Assembly (NCBI RefSeq): GCF_000090795.2
Contig: NW_003546257.1
Coordinates: 297,809-361,808, forward strand
DNA: 64,000 nt
DNA from: Amphimedon queenslandica
Taxonomy: Eukaryota > Porifera > Demospongiae > Haplosclerida > Niphatidae
Direction of reading: 5' to 3'
Shown piece by piece: positions 34,901-44,412 of this stretch. The stretch's first letter is position 1. Each line of letters starts with the position of its first letter. A model generated the notes under the pieces. That model made no database searches and had not been told where the DNA came from. It saw only the letters and a program-made list of their open reading frames with translations. The position numbers were made by a program, and so were the translations under genes.

Positions 34901-37900
34901 AATGTAAAGTACATGTACAAGAATTACAAATAGAAACGAGATCAAATAACATACTACACACACAAATAATAATGTTTAAAGCATAAGGTTAGTACAAACT
35001 TGTATGGTAAATTAATTCAGTAACCTCTGACACCATGAGATTAGTATTTACACATATAATGGGTCAAACGGACAAAATGAAATAAAAAAGAGAGACAGAA
35101 TGTATCAGAGAGGACACACACATAAAGAATTATATGTGACACTTAAAATTTGCATACACACACACACACACATAACTCAAGCATTAGACTCATGATGTAT
35201 AGCAGGTATTTGCTGTAGCTGCCACACACAAACTCACTCAATGAGATGAACATGCTCTCATACCTTCACACCCACACAAACAGCACATGTACATGTACAT
35301 CATAATTCACACATTGTACATTATAATTCACATATTGTACATGTACTACAGTTCACATTGTACATGTGGATACCTCAGCCATCACTTGATGTGACTCTAT
35401 TAGCTTTGAGAAGAAGCCAGGCTTGTAGAACTCAAATGAGATATTAGGCACTAAAAGAAATAGAGAATATTAATCATTAAAATAATTTGTGTGTGTGTGT
35501 GCGTGCGTGTGTGTGTGTGTGTGGTGAGTGTGTGTGTGTGTGTGTGGTGAGTGATGATTAAGAGTGGGTCCAATGCTTACACTTTGGATTAACATTCCCT
35601 TCAACATTCCAGAGGTTGTTTGAGTCATCTTTATAAGGATTACATGTGACCTCTAGCTGCTCCCAGCCCCTGAGAGAGGGAGAGAGAGAGGGAGGAAGAG
35701 AGAGAGGGAGAGGGAGGGAGAGAGAGGGAGGGAGAGAGAGAGAAAACATATATTTAATAGACTCAAAATGGTCAGGAGTACAAAATTCCATCACCAAATA
35801 CAAAATGTCTGCCTTCCAAAAGACAATGTTAATCAAATTATTTAAGGTATAGAGAATGACTTGGTATATCATATCTCTATGCCTAGGATGGCTTTCATGA
35901 TAAAGAAATAAAACAATTAGTTTCAGCTAAATGAATTAAGAGAGGAAACTGACACAGAGAGAGAGACAGATAATGCCTAAATTAATCAACATAAATTCAG
36001 CATAATAAAATTATTTAATCAATTAAGAAACAACTATTGGATAAAGAGGATTTGAATATATCAGAAACATATTTCTGATATAATATGAACGCATACAAAA
36101 ATTTATTAATGACCAATTATAATAACTAATAACTCATTACTAATTCATTAATAATTCTTTAATAGCTCATTAATAAACCCACCACTTTGGTAGTTGCTTG
36201 CTATGAGAGTGAAGGTAGCAGCCGACGGCAACATGTCTGAAACGAAGCCGTGAAGCAACCGTCCTGACAGGATCACCTTGTTTAGCACCGACTATGTCAA
36301 CTTCCCAGAAGTCGTTAGCGTCACCCACTCCATCCTGAAGACATTAAAGACATACGTATATATGCACATGGACTGTATGAGATAAGTCATTGGGTAATAT
36401 CCATTATCAAATAAAAAGACACACAATTAAATGACACAATAGATATAATCCAAACAATTCCAAAATAAGCAAATCAAACTGAACATATACACATCAAGTT
36501 CCCGCCAGTATATGTACATATTTATGTTTATGTATAATAATAAAGCATAAGAACAATAAGATGCATGATCATGAGTTTATATTATTGCCATTACCTGCCC
36601 ATAACACGAAACTTGTTTGTGAGATTTAGTTATCGGCCCATCAATATTGTGACTGTGAAGATTACGCTTTGTGCTATCGGTAGGAAGTTTAGGAAAAAGG
36701 AATCAAGAGAATTAAGAAAGAGATTAAATGCAAATATAATGTACATGAGAAAAACAAAGTGATTAGTTGGTACAGAAGCATGCACATATACATAAATGTA
36801 GATGTACATATACACTGTACATATAATCAAGAGTACATATGATACAAAGAATCAAAAACACAATACAATATTTGCACATGTACATACATGTATAATATAC
36901 ATTTTTAGATTTACAAATACATGTAAATTTTGAGAAACCAATCTCAACTACTAATGTTAAGCCCAACATCCACTATGGCAACTTTGTGGTTACTTTGATG
37001 TATGTCAACTTTGTTACCAAAAGTAGAACAGTGTTCTACTTTTGGCAACAAAATTCCTGTTGATTTCAACAAAGTTGCCTAGTGGATGCTGGGCTTTAGA
37101 CTTAAGCTAGATAAGCCACAAATCAATGTGGCATGGGATACTAATTGCTCCATTTAATATCAGCCCACTCAACTGGAGCATAGCTATAGCCTATGGAGAG
37201 GTGACTATATGATAATCTCTTAACTGTCAACAACTGGCTGGGTGAGGTTCATACCAATTCCATGTCATAATGAACATATATAGAGTGGAAGCAGCTGTTA
37301 GAAGGAATATGCCACCCGCAGTATCTGTACTGCCTCTAGTCTGTAGCTCTGGGTTGTGATTAATTAAGCACTAATAAGGAATTGAATGTTGTGTCGGAGG
37401 ATGAGGGAGTTATAAGTATAGACAACAACAATGTGCATTGATTTAAAATATACATGATTTATAATATACATGATTTATACTGTTCTAGAGTAAATGCAGA
37501 CACACAGACAAGTAATTAATAAACAAACTATAGGTATATATACTATATCAATGCCAAGTTCCCACAACAGTTGTTAGTAATAATACGCATAAACAAAAAA
37601 CAACTACAAGATAGGGCCTGGCCCTGTCCCCATACAATCATTCTCCCTAAGTCATGGCGGATTAGTTCAGTGCTATTCTATCAAAGGTATCACATTTACT
37701 GTAGGTCATTAGTAAATGTCCTATGAATCTACACAAGTCCAAACTGGACTCGGATGTCACATACCAGACAGCCATACTCTCCCTTCCCTTATTAGCCTCT
37801 CTTTGATTGACGAGTGTATATGTACACAGTCGCCTCTAGCTACAGGTACAGCTATGACTGATGTACAATTAGAAATGCTTTGAGGAAGATTACCTTCCTA

Positions 37901-38095
37901 GACGTTATTAGGTGTGTCACAGTGTGTGCGTGTAATACATGCACATGTGTACTGAATGTGTACATGCATGGAGTAGCAGCTAGTATACATGTACATGTAA
38001 ACATATTTATAATATAAAGGGGTTTGTAAAACATATTGGGAACAGAATATACATGTAATAGTAACAATAGCTTTATTATTATTAGCAACAATAGC

Positions 38096-38134
<39 letters not shown>

Positions 38135-39100
38135 ATCATAGAAAAACAAATTAAGAAGAGGAAAAGAAAATGTGACCCCATCATTAATATTATTATCATT
38201 AATTTTTTTTAAATACATAAAAATATTAATTCAATAATAACACTATGTGTATGTGTACATGTGCCAAACATGTAAGCATAACAACTCATTCAGTTTCGGG
38301 ACACTTTCCCAAGGAAATTAAATTAAAAAGAAAACATGCCTCCACCATCAGAGAAACCTTTTTCACACCAAAGTGAAAGGGTGGTGCCTGTACATGTGTG
38401 CAAACACTTATTACTACACAATTAAGTGGATGGAGATTGTTGTGTTAACATTATGTACATGAAAGAACAAATGAACAGTAAGCATGATCACATACGTCAA
38501 ACATGTGATTAAAACTTAAAAGCATAAGTACATGTATATAAATGTGTGGGCGTGTGAATGTGCATGAATCTGCATGTACATGTACATGAAAATACTGAAG
38601 TGCTATTACATGCACATGCACATGTACATCTATATAGCTTTGACATAAACATAAGTGATATTTATTAAAGGTATTCCTTTACATCAAGTAATGATTAGAC
38701 CTCCTGGAAAAAAGGGCAGCCTACGCTTAGAGTAAACAACACAGATATCAAAGGATGTAAGAAAGAAATAATAATTATTGTTATATGTACATATACATGT
38801 AAAAGTAACATACGATACATGCTCCAGGACAATCCAATCACCATTCTTTACCAACTGATATTCTGTGAGGGAGAGAGAGAGAGAGGGGGGGGGAGAAGGA
38901 GGAGGGGTAGGGTGTGAATGGCAATATACACATGTAGCATATTATGTACATGTGCCAAATGTTCATGTGAAGATTGAATATAAATATCACTGACAAATTA
39001 TTTAAATCTAAAAATGTCAATTACAACCAGGGTGAGGTCATAAAGCAGGCCAAATATAAAAAATAAATTACTATTATAATCATACATGTACATCAATATG

Positions 39101-39141
<41 letters not shown>

Positions 39142-41146
39142 GTTACATATGTACCATCACTAGCATTGAAATTAGTATCATTTGCTCTCTTAACCAACCA
39201 CTTGTTATTATCATCTTTGTGTGAGTATGCTGTAACCTAGGGAGAGGAAGAGAGGGAGAGAAGGGAAGCTAGTTGATAGGTTATAAGTAAAGAGTATATT
39301 GAGGTACTTGTTGTTGTCTTATCTCGGCCATTTCCTCAGGATAAAGGTGAGAATGAGAGTGTAGGAGACCTCCCCCTCCTCTGTGGTTCTTGAGAGTAAT
39401 AACGGCATCGTAACCAAGGACTAGGAAGAATACAGGCACACATAAATGTGCATGATGTTATTTAAAAATAAAATACATGTACTGTGTGAGTATACATGTA
39501 CAGTGTACATTTATTACACTTCATAGTGACTGAAATGTATAATACATAAGAATACATATTGTACATGTACATGTAGTACGTGTAATTAAAAAATAAAATA
39601 TGTGTACATGTACATTGTATCTATTAATCGTTACTACTTACATTCAGGGACTTTTTGGTCATATAATTCATTCCCCACTAGTGTTGCTTGAAACTCAGAA
39701 CTAAAGAAACCATCACCATTACCACTAAAGAAAGATCACAGGAAGGCATTCAATGTACATATATACATATAAAATATTTAGAAAATAAAATTCTCTTTTT
39801 ACCTGTATCTCAGAGCAATAAAGTGAAGCTCAAATATGCTGATATATATCAAGAAAGGTAGTAAAATCAGACAAAGTGCACGACACATAAACTGCTTCAT
39901 AAAATCAACCTACAGGTGATGCAAGTCAGTAAATTATTAGCATAACTCAGTAAAATTTACATGCGTGAATACCATTGATATCCTGAGGTCCCCCAGTATA
40001 TCCCAGAGATCTTTAATCGTCATGAGACCAACCAAAAGAATGACAAACAATCCAACCCATTTTACACTAAAAATATAAATAGAAAAATTTGAACCAATTT
40101 TGATTAAAAATTATGATACACGTTAATGCATCAAGTATGAGCTGATCCTGATCAAAATTGCTCCAAAGTTCCCTGTACTATAGTACAGGGTATTTCGCCA
40201 AAATTGACTAGGAAAGAATTCTTCATTTTTATAATGTTTTCTGATACATATACACATTTTTATGTTGTGTAGCAAGTTTGAGCCAATTCCAATCAAATTT
40301 GAATTTTTTATGAATTTTTAAAGTTACTCAAAATTCGGGCCAAAAAGGATTTCGGCCAAATTTCACCAAAAATGACTAGGAGAGAATTCTCCATTTTTAT
40401 AATGTTTTCTGATACATATACATGTTCTTATGTTGTGTAGCAAGTTTGAGTTGATTCCGATCAAATTTGAATTTTTTATGAATTTTTAAAGTTACTCAAA
40501 ATTCGGGTGAAATTCCCTGTACTATAGTACAGGGATTTCGGCCAAATTTCACCAAAAATGACTAGGAGAGAATTCTCCATTTTTATAATGTTTTCTGATA
40601 CATATACATGTTCTTATGTTGTGTAGCAAGTTTGAGCTGATTCCGATCAAAATTAATTTTTTTACAAATTTTTAAAGTTGCTCAAAAATTGGTGCAAAGT
40701 CCCTGTACTATAGTACAGACATTTGGCTAAATTTCACTAGGAGATAATTCTCCATATTATATTTTTTTCTGATACATTGCTATACTATATATTGCTAACT
40801 GTCAACAGATACATGAAGTACATGTATATCAGAGCTAGTTCTGTATGAATTACCTAAATGTACAGGCTAGGAATATTCCAGTGAGCACTAAGAAGTACCA
40901 CCACTCTAATGTGTAAGGTCTGTCAGTACATAAAAAAGAAAGATAATTTATAAAAAGACAATTTATAAAAAATAAAGATAATTATAAAAAATAAAGATAT
41001 TGTCTATTACTTACTCTTCTTTATAGCTTTGAAATTTAACTGCACAATAAGTGGATGCCATCACAAAAAACATCAGAGGAGGATCGAGCAATATGTACTG
41101 CGAGAGGGTTAGTGTTCCTGTCTCTATATCATGGAATAGTCTGATG

Positions 41147-41198
<52 letters not shown>

Positions 41199-42229
41199 CC
41201 CCTCCTCTTACCACACAGTATCATGGTCGCTGCTATAACTGAAGCAGATAATGAATGAACAAGTTCCCAAACGGTCAGAAAAGCCAACGGGACAAGAAAT
41301 ATACCAAAAAGGACACAACCCTATAAAAACAAGATTGTATGGGTGCGGTTTTAAAAGGCGTGGTCAACTCACAAGTCTCATTCCGTAATAAGGAGTGTCC
41401 TCGTACTTCTGTCCAGGTTCTTTAAACTCAAATGAGCCGTTGTAGCCTGATAGGACTCCAGCAGTGGCTATGATGAGCTATAGGAGGAGAAAATGAAAGG
41501 AAAAAGAAACAATTAAATAATAATAATAACATTATTAGCAAAACACATTGTAAATTTGTAATTATCAGTGAAAATAATTATTTTAATAACAGTTGTTAAA
41601 GGCTTATAGTGAATGCATGTTAAAAGAAAGTATTTTAAATGGACATCATAATGTATGTTCATTAGTGAATGTATATGTACATGATCCTTGAAATATCATA
41701 ACACATGTTCACAGTAAACATCATTACAGCTAAATTAACACAAAGATTCTTCAATTTAAAAACCACTAAAAGATCCACAGCAGAACCTACTTTTCCTAAT
41801 GGAGGGTGCACGTCAAAGAAAAACTTTCCTTGAATATACCAGCTGGCGTGTTTCCCGAAATGAGTTTCATCCCACCTGTAATTATGATAAAACCCATGAC
41901 ATGTACATGTATATCTTGAGTACTTACGCTACATGCTGTGGCTCGTTCAATGTGTAGAGTCTAGTTGCAAAAGAGAGGACCGTAACAAGAGCGAGGCATG
42001 TAAAGAAAGGCCAGTCCTTCTGGTTAAAGGAAGGAGAATATATTGGAGATGATGATGAAGAGAGTCGGCGGGCGAGTCTAAGACGAGGAGGAATTGGCTC
42101 TATGGAATCTTCCTTCTGCTCCCTGCCTTTATTTTCGTCTTTTTTAGGTGAAGGAGATAGTTCTTTGAGAGCAGAAGCGATAGAATCAGTTTCTCCGGCC
42201 TGTGTCAAGGAATCTTCGATGTCCGCCAT
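30722..42229 (-). CDS. POMT2: Protein O-mannosyltransferase 2 (POMT2)
   Basis: Start at 42229 ([20 protein letters not shown]). Exons in order encode: first TM ([20 protein letters not shown]); the catalytic DE loop ([24 protein letters not shown]); [52 protein letters not shown] (40.9 kb); [20 protein letters not shown] (40.0 kb); LLHSHLHLYPE (39.4 kb); three MIR segments including [15 protein letters not shown] (38.85 kb), [20 protein letters not shown] (36.6 kb) and [16 protein letters not shown] (36.3 kb); [12 protein letters not shown] (35.65 kb); PWHWPLTWQ (34.75 kb); and [20 protein letters not shown] (31.5 kb). The [10 protein letters not shown] and [10 protein letters not shown] segments identify POMT2, not POMT1. 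With POMT1 it adds O-mannose to Ser/Thr in the ER (dystroglycan, cadherins). The last exon ([14 protein letters not shown]..., stop near 30722) is tentative. Confidence 0.9.
31530..31676. repeat. GA-rich tract in a POMT2 intron
   Basis: About 145 bp of GAGA/GGGA units directly 5' (gene sense) of the exon encoding [20 protein letters not shown]. On the gene strand it is a long polypyrimidine tract leading to that exon's acceptor. Similar GA tracts precede or follow other POMT2 exons (35675-35745, 38870-38905, 41150-41198). Confidence 0.75.
33840..34270 (-). mobile_element. Palindrome-family element split by a MITE (POMT2 intron)
   Basis: On the minus strand it begins at 34270 with CAGGGTTTCCCACAAAGCAT, then GTGTGCTAAACAGCATGAGC and ACTACAATACAGTACATG, as in the copies at 13769 and 16537. 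It is interrupted at 34167 by an inverted-repeat element and resumes past 33876 with AGTCCAAACTTGATTGGAAT, which is the start of the 186-bp unit. This fixes the order of insertion. No palindrome core or right end is seen beyond 33840. Confidence 0.65.
33877..34165. mobile_element. MITE with about 23-bp terminal inverted repeats
   Basis: 289 bp bounded by AAGGCCTTTTCACACTGGCA and its reverse complement, with TA on both sides (33875-33876, 34166-34167). Further inverted words inside (GTGTTCACACTAG against CTAGTGTGAACACG; repeated GATGCGCATTGATGCGCATC) make it nearly a long hairpin. No coding capacity. TA flanks would fit a Tc1/mariner-type target, but longer target words cannot be excluded. Confidence 0.75.
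34595..34690 (+). repeat. Second copy of the GATCTAGAGGGAGTTT dispersed repeat
   Basis: Shares GATCTAGAGGGAGTTTA and CATATTTGGTCTAGGTCTCC with 20208-20275 but has an extra internal AGAGACTTTTGGTCTCT. Lies in a POMT2 intron just after an (AAC/AAT)n run. Confidence 0.6.
36960..37095. mobile_element. Small MITE with TTA target duplication (POMT2 intron)
   Basis: 136 bp from AGCCCAACATCCACTATGGC to its near reverse complement (CCTAGTGGATGCTGGGCT). TTA flanks both ends (36957-36959 and 37096-37098), as in PIF/Harbinger-type insertions. The centre is itself a hairpin, CCAAAAGTAGAACA against TGTTCTACTTTTGG. No coding capacity. Confidence 0.75.
40085..40790 (-). repeat. Tandem palindrome-repeat array in POMT2 intron
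   Basis: Units with palindromes beginning at 40170, 40514 and 40700, plus one unit between the first two that lacks the palindrome: there GGGCCAAA joins directly to AAGGATTTCGG. The gap 40170-40514 is 344 bp, i.e. two 186-bp units minus 28 bp. Sense-strand orientation relative to the gene is the same as in the CCDC85, UBR7 and CPSF2 introns. Confidence 0.88.
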
Positions 42230-42321
42230 TCTCTTAGTGGTCAAAGGGTTAAGTAATAAACCACACCCACAAAAAATCAATCCAACACCCACGCAATTGT
42301 AACATTAATTTTCTGCAAACT

Positions 42322-43113
42322 TTAAAATTTTATTCTAGCAGAGTACATTTCTTGATAGCAAGCCACTGCATCTTCTAATATTTCCTTAACATCATCAGAC
42401 AAATCATCAATGCTCATAGTCTGACTGGTAGTACCATCTTCAGGCTTGATAAATCCAGAGCTCATCATGGCTCTCTTGTGAAATATATCACAATATGGAG
42501 TTGCTTTCTTCCAGTCCTCAACTATGCCTGGAGTCCATGTTAACATGTCATCTGTATACTTTAGTCCAGTAGCATTACAATAAGACTCCATGATGCCCCT
42601 TGGGTTCATTATGAGATCATCAGCATCAACAACCACTGGATCAGAATCAACGCTTTCTTTTACGATCTTGTACATATCATACAACTCTCTCACTCCATAT
42701 TCTTCTGGAACAATGTCAAATTTAGATTCTTTACCGAGACGAATAAATGACGAAAATGACTTGTATGGGTCTCGTATCAAGAAAGTGTGCTTGAAAGCAG
42801 AAAAGGCTCCACTTGTGTAGTTCTTGTATCGCCCTTTAAGGAAGTATGCATGATCTTTTATAAAGACAGCATCATATTCAGTGTATGGTTGTGTAAGGAT
42901 CTCATCTACTGCTTCAAATGTGAATTGTGGAGCTTTTTGAGGGAGATCGGGTTTGTTAATCTGTCCTTGATAGTAGACCTTGACATGAGCCTCATAAAAT
43001 ACTTTGACACCTTTTAGCTCTCTGATGGAACGCTCAAAGACACTAGAGAGTGATCTTGGGTGGCACCAGAGGAAAATATGGGGAGACATATCGAGCTGAG
43101 GGACAGCAGCCAT
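42322..43113 (-). CDS. Sulfotransferase-like protein, copy A (intronless)
   Basis: Single exon, about 263 codons from the preferred start MAAVPQLDMSPHIF at 43113 (a longer frame extends upstream but is not shared with copy B). The 5'-phosphosulfate loop of PAPS-dependent sulfotransferases is seen as LWCHPRSLSSVFERSIRE, and the 3'-phosphate motif as FLIRDPYKSFSSFIRL. The C-terminal region has VVVDADDLIMNPRGIMESYC and a WKKATPYCDIFHKRAMMSSG segment. No signal peptide or membrane span is seen, so it should be cytosolic. The pattern resembles bacterial-type sulfotransferase-family proteins more than Golgi sulfotransferases. It is a recent tandem copy of the gene at 43387. Its stop is only 93 bp from the POMT2 start, on the same strand. 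Confidence 0.82.
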   Translation of the reverse strand: MAAVPQLDMSPHIFLWCHPRSLSSVFERSIRELKGVKVFYEAHVKVYYQGQINKPDLPQKAPQFTFEAVDEILTQPYTEYDAVFIKDHAYFLKGRYKNYTSGAFSAFKHTFLIRDPYKSFSSFIRLGKESKFDIVPEEYGVRELYDMYKIVKESVDSDPVVVDADDLIMNPRGIMESYCNATGLKYTDDMLTWTPGIVEDWKKATPYCDIFHKRAMMSSGFIKPEDGTTSQTMSIDDLSDDVKEILEDAVACYQEMYSARIKF

Positions 43114-43214
43114 AATTATAATTATTGCGGTTATGACGTCACACAATGACCACGTTTCTGCACGTGGGAATTAAGAGCTGCATTATGCGTGGGCAGACCT
43201 GTGGTGTTTTTAGT

Positions 43215-43362
43215 TTATCTACTCTCTCTTTTTTAGGTGAAGGGAAGAGTTCTTTGAGAGCAGAAGTGATAGAATCAAGTCTTGCAGTGGTCAAAGGTTT
43301 TAAAAAATAAACAATAATATAAACCACACCCACAAAAGTCAATCCAACACCCACGCAATTTT
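43215..43362 (-). pseudogene. Relic of the POMT2 first exon, carried in a tandem duplication
   Basis: Matches 42123-42300: TTTTTTAGGTGAAGG, AGTTCTTTGAGAGCAGAAG(C/T)GATAG, AAACCACACCCACAAAA and CCAACACCCACGCAATT occur in the same order. The encoded DSITSALKELFPSPKK corresponds to POMT2 [16 protein letters not shown], but the MADIED start and the following exon sequence are missing. It is therefore a by-product of the duplication that made two sulfotransferase genes. Confidence 0.85.
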
Positions 43363-43386
43363 AACATTAATTATTTTTGTGCAAAC

Positions 43387-44181
43387 TTAAAGTTTTATTC
43401 TAACAGAGTACATTTCTTGATAGCAAGTCATTGAATCTTCTAATATTTCCTTAACATCATCAGACAAATCATCAATGTTCATAGTCTGACTGGTAGTACC
43501 ATCTTCAGGCTTGATAAATCCAGAGCTCATCATGGCTTTCTCTTGAAATTTGTGGCAATGTGGATTTGCTTTCTTCCAGTCCTCAACTATCCCTGGAGTC
43601 CATGTTAACATGTCATCTGTATACTTTAGTCCAGTAGCATTACAATAAGACTTCATGATGCCCCTTGGGTTCATTATGAGATCATCAGCATCAACAACCA
43701 CTGGATTAGGATCAACGCTTGCTTTTACGGTCTTGTACATATCATACAACTCTCTCACTCCATATTCTTCTGGAACAATGTCAATTTCAGCTTCTTTGCC
43801 GAGGCGAATAAATGATGAGAATGACTTGTATGGGTCTCGTATCAAGAAAGTGTGCTTGAAAGCAGAAAAGGCTCCACTTGTGTAATTCTTGTATCGCCCT
43901 TTAAGGAAGTATGCATGGTCTCTTATAAAGACAGCATCATATTCAGCATATGGCTGTGTAAGGCTCTCATCTACTGCTTCAAATGTGAATTGTGGGTCTT
44001 CTTTAGGGAGAATAGGCTTTGTATATTGTCCTTGATAATAAACATTAACGTGAGCCTCATAGAACACTTTGACACCTTTTAGCTCTCTGATGGAACGCTC
44101 AAAGACACTGGAAAGTGATCTTGGGTGGCACCAGAGGAAAATATGAGGAGACATATCGAGCTGAGGGACAGCATCAGCCAT
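43387..44181 (-). CDS. Sulfotransferase-like protein, copy B (intronless)
   Basis: Nearly the same protein as copy A, offset by 1065 bp. Start preferred at MADAVPQLDMSPHIF (44181); a frame ten codons longer exists (MAQPPSYMEI). It keeps the phosphosulfate loop LWCHPRSLSSVFERSIRE and FLIRDPYKSFSSFIRL. Differences from copy A are scattered and mostly conservative (KVYYQGQIN against NVYYQGQYT; FDIVPEEYG against IDIVPEEYG), which suggests both copies are under selection. It is divergent to the intronless glycosyltransferase with about 230 bp between starts. Confidence 0.83.
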   Translation of the reverse strand: MADAVPQLDMSPHIFLWCHPRSLSSVFERSIRELKGVKVFYEAHVNVYYQGQYTKPILPKEDPQFTFEAVDESLTQPYAEYDAVFIRDHAYFLKGRYKNYTSGAFSAFKHTFLIRDPYKSFSSFIRLGKEAEIDIVPEEYGVRELYDMYKTVKASVDPNPVVVDADDLIMNPRGIMKSYCNATGLKYTDDMLTWTPGIVEDWKKANPHCHKFQEKAMMSSGFIKPEDGTTSQTMNIDDLSDDVKEILEDSMTCYQEMYSVRIKL

Positions 44182-44412
44182 AATTTCCATGTAGCTGGGC
44201 GGCTGGGCCACAAACTCTCGTGGTTTGCATTATCTAGGTTTGCAGGTTAATGAGAGGCGTGGGTACTTTGATAATAACAATTATCTACGGGTCCACACAG
44301 ACCACGTTTCTGCACGTGGGTAATTAAGAGCTGCGTTATGCGTGGGCAGGCCTGTGGTTACAATGTTAGTTTATACTACAAGGGAGCCCTGACAAGTGAG
44401 CCCTGGGTGAAA
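44182..44412. promoter_or_regulatory. Divergent region: sulfotransferase B / glycosyltransferase
   Basis: Contains ACCACGTTTCTGCACGTGGG (44301), an inverted CCACGT...ACGTGG pair, followed by TTAAGAGCTGC and TTATGCGTGGGCAG. The same block lies upstream of copy A at 43149, so it was duplicated with the gene and is retained, which hints at promoter function. An in-frame ATG at 44338 lies inside this block, so I prefer the ATG at 44413 for the glycosyltransferase. Confidence 0.5.

Noticed and set aside
37852-38218. Poly-Ile/Leu and poly-Asn open frames
   Set aside because: Products of an (ATT)n run inside a POMT2 intron.
44338-44412. Upstream in-frame ATG for the glycosyltransferase
   Set aside because: It lies in the promoter block shared with sulfotransferase copy A; the ATG at 44413 starts directly with the Rossmann strand.
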